A DNA stretch of 48,520 bases from Cloacimonetes bacterium UBA5284 (lineage in GTDB: Bacteria; Cloacimonadota; Cloacimonadia; Cloacimonadales; Cloacimonadaceae). The first letter of the stretch is position 1, and each line of letters begins with the position of its first letter. Below the pieces are notes generated by a model. That model was not told the DNA's origin and ran no database searches. It was given only the letters and a program-made list of their open reading frames with translations. Below, in pieces: positions 44,689-48,520 of the stretch. The DNA is taken from positions 1-48,520 of the forward strand of contig DHSO01000047.1 in NCBI GenBank assembly GCA_002410505.1, written 5' to 3'. A program made the position numbers and the translations under genes.

Positions 44689-45987
44689 GCTAGCGATGAC
44701 TACATCGAAAGGCGTAGTCTGGTCAAACTGATAATCAAGCAAATTCAGCATAAAGAACTTACTGCCGCAGAAGTGGCGTTGCTCAATAGCTGGGATAAGG
44801 TGTGGCAGTATTATGAGAAACGTCCGGAAACTCTTGAAGTTTTACAAGGTATATACTCTTTGCTATCTAATCCTGATTACAAGTACATAGAGTTTGGAGT
44901 GGATTTTAATGCTTCAGCACTCTCCCCATTCAATCGCTTGTTCGCCGATCCCATGAGCCTGAAAGAAGTAGTTACAATCGCTCTCAACTATGTTAGGAAC
45001 AAGCTGGTTAACGATCCAAAAGTAGAAACCGTAGTAAAAGGAATGGGAGGACAATCCACGGACTCCAATACCACTTTTAATGTCCATCTGACAAGCCATG
45101 AGATCGGTAAAATAGGCTTCAAACGTAAACAGATCACCGGCTTCAAACATAGTACAGGAATGCATCATGCCGTCGGACCGATAGCTTCATGGTCAGCAAC
45201 AAAGTATGGTAATGCGCAGTTGGCAATCTATCAGACTATCAAGGTGGCAATCTCCGATGGATCATTCTCACGAGAACCTTTTGAAATCAAGGTAGCCGAA
45301 AGGCATATCCGTTATCCCGTATATCAGTTTAAGCAAAGCTTCAACATCATGTTGGTGTTGGATATCAGCAATTCTGTCAGATGGATTCTAAAGTATATCG
45401 AAAAAATTATCTCGATGCTCACTGCTCATGCCAGCGCTTCGAAGGATAAATTTGGTTTGATCGTATTTCAGGAAGATCACGCTCAGATAATGCATTACCC
45501 CACGGGCAATATACGTCATGTGATTGGAACGATAAACACTTTAGCTCCTAAGGGTAAAACTCCCTTGGCAGATGGGATCAAACTGGCTTTACAGACTCTG
45601 GAACATAGCAGATTCCGGGTTACAGGTATGTCCAACGCTATTGTGCTCCTATCGGATTGCTTTCCAGAGCCAATTACCGGCGAGTATAAGGATCAGATGG
45701 ATGAACCAGCTTGCCAGGATTTTCTGAATGTCAGCGACAGGATTGCCGCAGCAAAGGTCAGATTCCTGGTTATCAATCCCGGTATCAATGGTATCAAAGG
45801 CTACAAAAAACACCTTGGCTACAGATTGGGAAAACTTGCAGCAGAGCGTGCAGAAGGTAATTTCCTGAATCTGATGGCGGATATCAAACGAACTAGTGAC
45901 CCTAACGACAGAGACTATGTATTCTCAGAGCAAATGATGAATCAGTTTATGCGGGGGATTAGTGATTTTCGGACGGGAGGTGTCTAA
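44644..45987 (+). CDS. ChlD-like VWA subunit, expressed by -1 frameshift
   Basis: This frame carries the C-terminal half of a ChlD-like protein. After the slip the peptide reads SPSKK-IRESLAELSLLLGSE; the frame is open back to a TAG at 44629. A linker is followed by a von Willebrand factor A domain with MIDAS motifs DISNSV (about residues 608-612 of the fusion), KGKTPLADG and LLSDCFPEP. No ATG with a ribosome site starts it; the first possible start is a TTG at 44671 in the hairpin loop. The predicted fusion is 815 residues. Known chlD genes make both small and medium chelatase subunits by such frameshifting. The VWA part would recruit a substrate-bearing large subunit or another target. Confidence 0.85.
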   Translation: MRESLAELSLLLGSEASDDYIERRSLVKLIIKQIQHKELTAAEVALLNSWDKVWQYYEKRPETLEVLQGIYSLLSNPDYKYIEFGVDFNASALSPFNRLFADPMSLKEVVTIALNYVRNKLVNDPKVETVVKGMGGQSTDSNTTFNVHLTSHEIGKIGFKRKQITGFKHSTGMHHAVGPIASWSATKYGNAQLAIYQTIKVAISDGSFSREPFEIKVAERHIRYPVYQFKQSFNIMLVLDISNSVRWILKYIEKIISMLTAHASASKDKFGLIVFQEDHAQIMHYPTGNIRHVIGTINTLAPKGKTPLADGIKLALQTLEHSRFRVTGMSNAIVLLSDCFPEPITGEYKDQMDEPACQDFLNVSDRIAAAKVRFLVINPGINGIKGYKKHLGYRLGKLAAERAEGNFLNLMADIKRTSDPNDRDYVFSEQMMNQFMRGISDFRTGGV

Positions 45988-46062
45988 CAAAACTTATTCC
46001 CAGAATTATTCTATCATAGCTCATGCTTTCCATCAAGAAACACGTACTAAGTGCATGACGAA

Positions 46063-46308
46063 TCAAATTGTGACTGACAATTTTAGATACACGGTTGCAC
46101 TGTTTTTTAAAAACCTTCCCATAGGATTCTCGAAAGTTGATTTCTCGGTTTGGTCTTGGTTACATGCACCTCCAAAAAACACGGTTTTCACATCGTCCGG
46201 AAGTTTATCGGACGGAATCTTATCCAATCCCGGAATTGGGCATCCGGAATAATCAACTGCGGGGTCTTGACGCCCGTCATCATTTGGCCATCTTTTTCTG
46301 ATTGGCAT
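46063..46308 (-). CDS. Small orphan protein
   Basis: An 81-residue protein starting at the ATG at 46308, six bases after a perfect GGAGG, so it is very likely translated. It contains SGCPIPGLDKIPSDKLPDD, VKTVFFGGACNQDQTEK and two cysteines. I recognise no family and see no signal peptide. It sits downstream of the tryptophanase terminator and may be a phage-derived or lineage-specific gene. Confidence 0.6.
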   Translation of the reverse strand: MPIRKRWPNDDGRQDPAVDYSGCPIPGLDKIPSDKLPDDVKTVFFGGACNQDQTEKSTFENPMGRFLKNSATVYLKLSVTI

Positions 46309-46363
46309 GGTAAGCCTCCTTTGGATTATCTGTCTTCCATGGAGCTGACTTGCCCGGCTCATG

Positions 46364-46386
46364 AAAAAAGCCGGCTAAGTGCCGGC
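46364..46386 (-). terminator. Rho-independent terminator, minus strand
   Basis: On the minus strand GCCGGC (46386-46381), loop ACTTA, GCCGGC (46375-46370), then TTTTTT. It probably ends the tryptophanase transcript about 180 bases after the stop. Confidence 0.8.
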
Positions 46387-46523
46387 CTCGAAAATGACGT
46401 CGCCACCTTAGCACATTTGTTAGGCGGAGCAAAGAGAAAATCACCGCCATGGAATCTGGGGACATTAAAGCGAAATCAGATTTATCTGTCAAGTAAAAAA
46501 TTGCGGCCTTGCCGTTTAAGGAA

Positions 46524-46552
46524 CGCGGGCATCCCTTCTGAAGATACCCGCG
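46524..46552 (-). other. Hairpin just after the tryptophanase stop
   Basis: Minus-strand CGCGGGTATC pairs with GATGCCCGCG over 10 bp including one T-G wobble, 17 bases after the stop. On the plus strand the same pair would be a C-A mismatch, so the structure suits minus-strand RNA. No T run. Confidence 0.5.
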
Positions 46553-46568
46553 CATTGCTTGCTATGTG

Positions 46569-47945
46569 TTACAGAGCTTCAAAAGTAGCGGTGAAATGCC
46601 GCATTATCGGTGCTTCGTACTTGATCTTCAAACCCTTGTAGCTGTCTCGTTTGGCCCAGATCTGTTCCAGGCCCCAGGCCACAACGTCCATGTGATTGTT
46701 TGTATACACGCGGCGTGGAATCGCCAAACGCAAGAGTTCCATTTTGGGCGGACGCTCTTCGCGCGTGATGGGATCGCGATCTGCCAGCACTGTACCAATC
46801 TCCACGCCCCGCACTCCGGCCTCCACATATAGTGCTACACCCAATACCTGAGCCGGATATTGAATCTGTGGGATCTGCGGGAACATGCTTTTGGCATCCA
46901 CATAGATGGCATGACCACCGGCAGGCTTCACGATCGGAATGCCCAAGGCGCTGATCTTGTCACCCAGATATTTTACTTGGGACATTCTGGCATGCAGATA
47001 GTCATATTCCGTGCTCTCCATCAAACCCGCAGCCAAAGCGTCCATATCCCTGCCACTCATGCCGCCATAGGTAAGATAACCTTCGAACAAGATGTTGAAA
47101 GTGGCACACTTGCGATAGGTCTCCAGCGAGCGCAGCGCGATAAATCCACCAATGTTTACGATGGCATCTTTCTTGGCGCTCATGGTCATACCGTCCGCAT
47201 AGCTAAACATCTCTTTCACTATTTCTTTGATGCTTTTATTCTGATAGCCATCCTCGCGGGTGTTGATGAAATAGGCGTTTTCGGCAAAGCGGGCGGAATC
47301 GAAAATGAGAGGGATGTCGTGAGCTTTGCAGACCGCGGAAACGGCTTTGATATTCGCCATGGACACGGGCTGACCACCTCCGGTGTTGCAGGTAACCGTG
47401 TGAATCACCATGGGAATCTTCCGGGCACCGTGCTCAGCAATGCAGGCTTCAAGTTTTTTGATGTCGATATTGCCTTTGAAGGGCAGCTCCAGATTGGGAT
47501 CTCCGGCTTCATCCACGGTGCAATCCATGGGAATGGCCCCGCGAAACTCTATATGCCCCTTGGTGGTATCAAAATGGGCATTGCCGGGAATGATGTCTCC
47601 GGCTTTGATGGTGGCAGAAAACAATACGTTCTCCGCAGCCCGGCCCTGATGTGTGGGCATCACATGGGGAAAGCCCAGTATGTCGTTAATTACCTTTTTC
47701 ATGCGCAGAAAACTGCGGGATCCGGCGTAACTCTCATCTCCCTGCATCAAGGCAGACCACTGCCGGTCGCTCATCGCGCCGGTACCGGAATCGGTTAGCA
47801 GGTCGATGTAAACATCTTCTGCGGCCAGGTTGAAGAGGTTGTACTGCGCGGCTTTCACCTTCTCGGCCCGTTCTTCACGGTTCAAAATCTTCAGCGGTTC
47901 CACCATTTTGATGCGCCAGGGTTCAGCATAAGGTTGTTTGATCAT
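46569..47945 (-). CDS. tnaA: Tryptophanase
   Basis: This 458-residue PLP enzyme splits tryptophan into indole, pyruvate and ammonia. LLTDSGTGAMS, MPTHQGRAAENVL, IFDSARFAENAYFI and the PLP lysine in SAKKDAIVNIGGF place it in the beta-eliminating lyase family. Tyrosine phenol-lyase is the close alternative, but GVRGVEIG (not the SMERG form carrying the phenol-lyase Arg) and RHFTATF (His, as in tryptophanase, not FFTARF) favour tryptophanase. GGAGA precedes the ATG. No TnaC leader or permease gene is seen. It feeds pyruvate to PFOR. Confidence 0.93.
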   Translation of the reverse strand: MIKQPYAEPWRIKMVEPLKILNREERAEKVKAAQYNLFNLAAEDVYIDLLTDSGTGAMSDRQWSALMQGDESYAGSRSFLRMKKVINDILGFPHVMPTHQGRAAENVLFSATIKAGDIIPGNAHFDTTKGHIEFRGAIPMDCTVDEAGDPNLELPFKGNIDIKKLEACIAEHGARKIPMVIHTVTCNTGGGQPVSMANIKAVSAVCKAHDIPLIFDSARFAENAYFINTREDGYQNKSIKEIVKEMFSYADGMTMSAKKDAIVNIGGFIALRSLETYRKCATFNILFEGYLTYGGMSGRDMDALAAGLMESTEYDYLHARMSQVKYLGDKISALGIPIVKPAGGHAIYVDAKSMFPQIPQIQYPAQVLGVALYVEAGVRGVEIGTVLADRDPITREERPPKMELLRLAIPRRVYTNNHMDVVAWGLEQIWAKRDSYKGLKIKYEAPIMRHFTATFEAL

Positions 47946-48245
47946 TGTGTCTCCATTTATCTATTTTGTTTGTTGTATTCCAAAGCCTAAAGGCAAAGTC
48001 CCGCGCTGTTGATTTGTGTCAAATCTTTTTTATTAACGGCATCACTGTGCTGGGCTGCCAAACTCTGTATAAAGAGTCACCCAAATTTACAAATGGCGAT
48101 CAATGGACAAATGGGGATAAGTGCTTCTATGGTGTAGAGATAGATAAGACTATCTTTAGAAATATGCTTGCTCAGGTTTGGACCCTTTTGTGCGTGTTTG
48201 GATCACCGATAATTGCAAATTGAGCCGATTTCGGACTATTTATGG
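47946..48245. other. Intergenic region upstream of tnaA
   Basis: About 300 bases with no supported gene. On the minus strand a TTGACA (48022-48017) followed by CAAA lies 72 bases before the tnaA ATG and is the likely -35. No leader peptide with a Trp codon in a convincing reading frame is seen. Confidence 0.35.
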
Positions 48246-48281
48246 ACTTGACATAACGCACCGCGAGCGTCAGCGAGCAGA

Positions 48282-48360
48282 GTCCCATCGGGACGACAGT
48301 ATAGATAGCAGTAGGATATTCCAAATGCCGATGAGTGCCGGAGGCACGACAGTTGATAGC
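48282..48360. repeat. Paired short palindromic repeats
   Basis: Two small hairpins share a frame: GTCCC-ATC-GGGAC (48282-48294) and GTGCC-GGA-GGCAC (48335-48347). Each is preceded by GA and followed by GACAGT and a GATAGC. The stems differ by a matched C/G change that keeps pairing. Confidence 0.7.
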
Positions 48361-48378
48361 GCGGGGTGAAGCTCGGGA

Positions 48379-48520
48379 ACCCCACAAAATGGCTGAGCAA
48401 TTGTATGGGGACCCCGATCTCCAGCACGTTTGTGTATCTCGTTTCTTTCACCCCACAAAATAGCTGCGCAATTTTGCGGGGGCCCGATCTCTGTTTAGCT
48501 GGTGTATCTCGTGCCTCCGG
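48379..48520. repeat. Two tandem copies of a 71-base repeat at the window edge
   Basis: Copy one (48379-48449) and copy two (48450-48520) both start ACCCCACAAAAT, share GCTG, GCAATT, a G-run, CCCGATCTC and GTGTATCTCGT, and are exactly one unit apart. Inside each, CCCCACAAAAT can pair with ATTGTATGGGG or ATTTTGCGGGG. The window ends in GTGCCTCCGG, the start of another hairpin of the preceding type, so the array probably continues. Confidence 0.65.

Noticed and set aside
44671..45987. Independent start of the VWA frame at TTG 44671
   Set aside because: The TTG lies in a hairpin loop, 49 bases from the nearest Shine-Dalgarno, and the protein-like frame extends upstream of it to the slippery site.
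46150..46641. A 163-codon plus-strand frame
   Set aside because: It runs across a minus-strand terminator and the end of tnaA in antisense, with no ribosome site.
46860..47798. A 312-codon plus-strand frame opposite tryptophanase
   Set aside because: It is the antisense shadow of a clearly identified gene and has no family resemblance or ribosome site.
46569..47945. Tyrosine phenol-lyase identity for the PLP lyase
   Set aside because: The residues around GVRGVEIG and RHFTATF match tryptophanase, not the Arg and Phe forms of the phenol-lyase.
48246..48520. CRISPR array
   Set aside because: The repeats are diverged, adjacent without spacers and of mixed types; no cas gene is present.

Overview
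The window looks like a chromosomal segment of an anaerobic, fermentative Gram-negative bacterium of the FCB group, most likely Candidatus Cloacimonadota (Cloacimonetes). This is inferred from gene content. It carries a one-polypeptide pyruvate:ferredoxin oxidoreductase, tryptophanase, an M42 aminopeptidase, an exported M14 carboxypeptidase ending in a type IX-secretion-like sorting domain, a PorV-like outer-membrane protein, and lipoprotein/beta-barrel pairs. No taxonomic search could be run.

Layout. 1-263 is a frameshifted ABC-transporter ATPase remnant. 440-6026 (+) is a compact four-gene cassette: an unknown protein, an AAA+ ATPase, a DnaE-like protein with a PHP domain but no polymerase catalytic aspartates, and a PD-(D/E)XK nuclease. 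I regard it as the best candidate for an undescribed, possibly defence-related, system. 6065-7428 is a graveyard of truncated genes: a helicase C-terminus, a sigma-70 region 4, and a terminase piece joined to a phage head protein. 7674-16605 holds a polysaccharide deacetylase/methyltransferase pair, a catalase-YbaN-secreted protein operon, a lipoprotein/beta-barrel pair, and an SdpR/SdpI pair with a clear operator palindrome. 16639-17950 has no intact gene and contains a decayed sorting-domain gene.

18022-40429 is the metabolic core. It includes fba-gap, a VanZ-like protein, nifJ, a lipocalin, leuS, a CAT-anticodon tRNA, the PorV-like protein, dxr, the M42 and M14 peptidases, an Fe-alcohol dehydrogenase with an AhpD-like partner, and a long minus-strand operon: gcvH, gmk, rpoZ-like, uracil-DNA glycosylase, metallophosphatase, pyridoxal kinase, HAD phosphatase, DUF486. 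40520-43356 (-) is a prophage fragment: GH24 endolysin, small head-tail genes, and a Sel1-repeat protein that may be a chimera.

43541-45987 (+) encodes a ChlI-like AAA+ subunit whose frame passes into a ChlD-like VWA subunit through a textbook -1 programmed frameshift cassette: an internal Shine-Dalgarno-like sequence, an A_AAA_AAA heptamer in the correct phase, and a 12-bp stem-loop. The window ends with a small orphan gene, tryptophanase, and a palindromic/tandem repeat cluster that runs off the right edge.

Together the core genes describe amino-acid and peptide fermentation (tryptophanase, PFOR, peptidases, GcvH) with glycolysis/gluconeogenesis (fba, gap) and MEP isoprenoid synthesis (dxr). 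Mobile and decayed DNA is concentrated at 1-7.5 kb, 16.6-17.9 kb and 40.5-48.5 kb.
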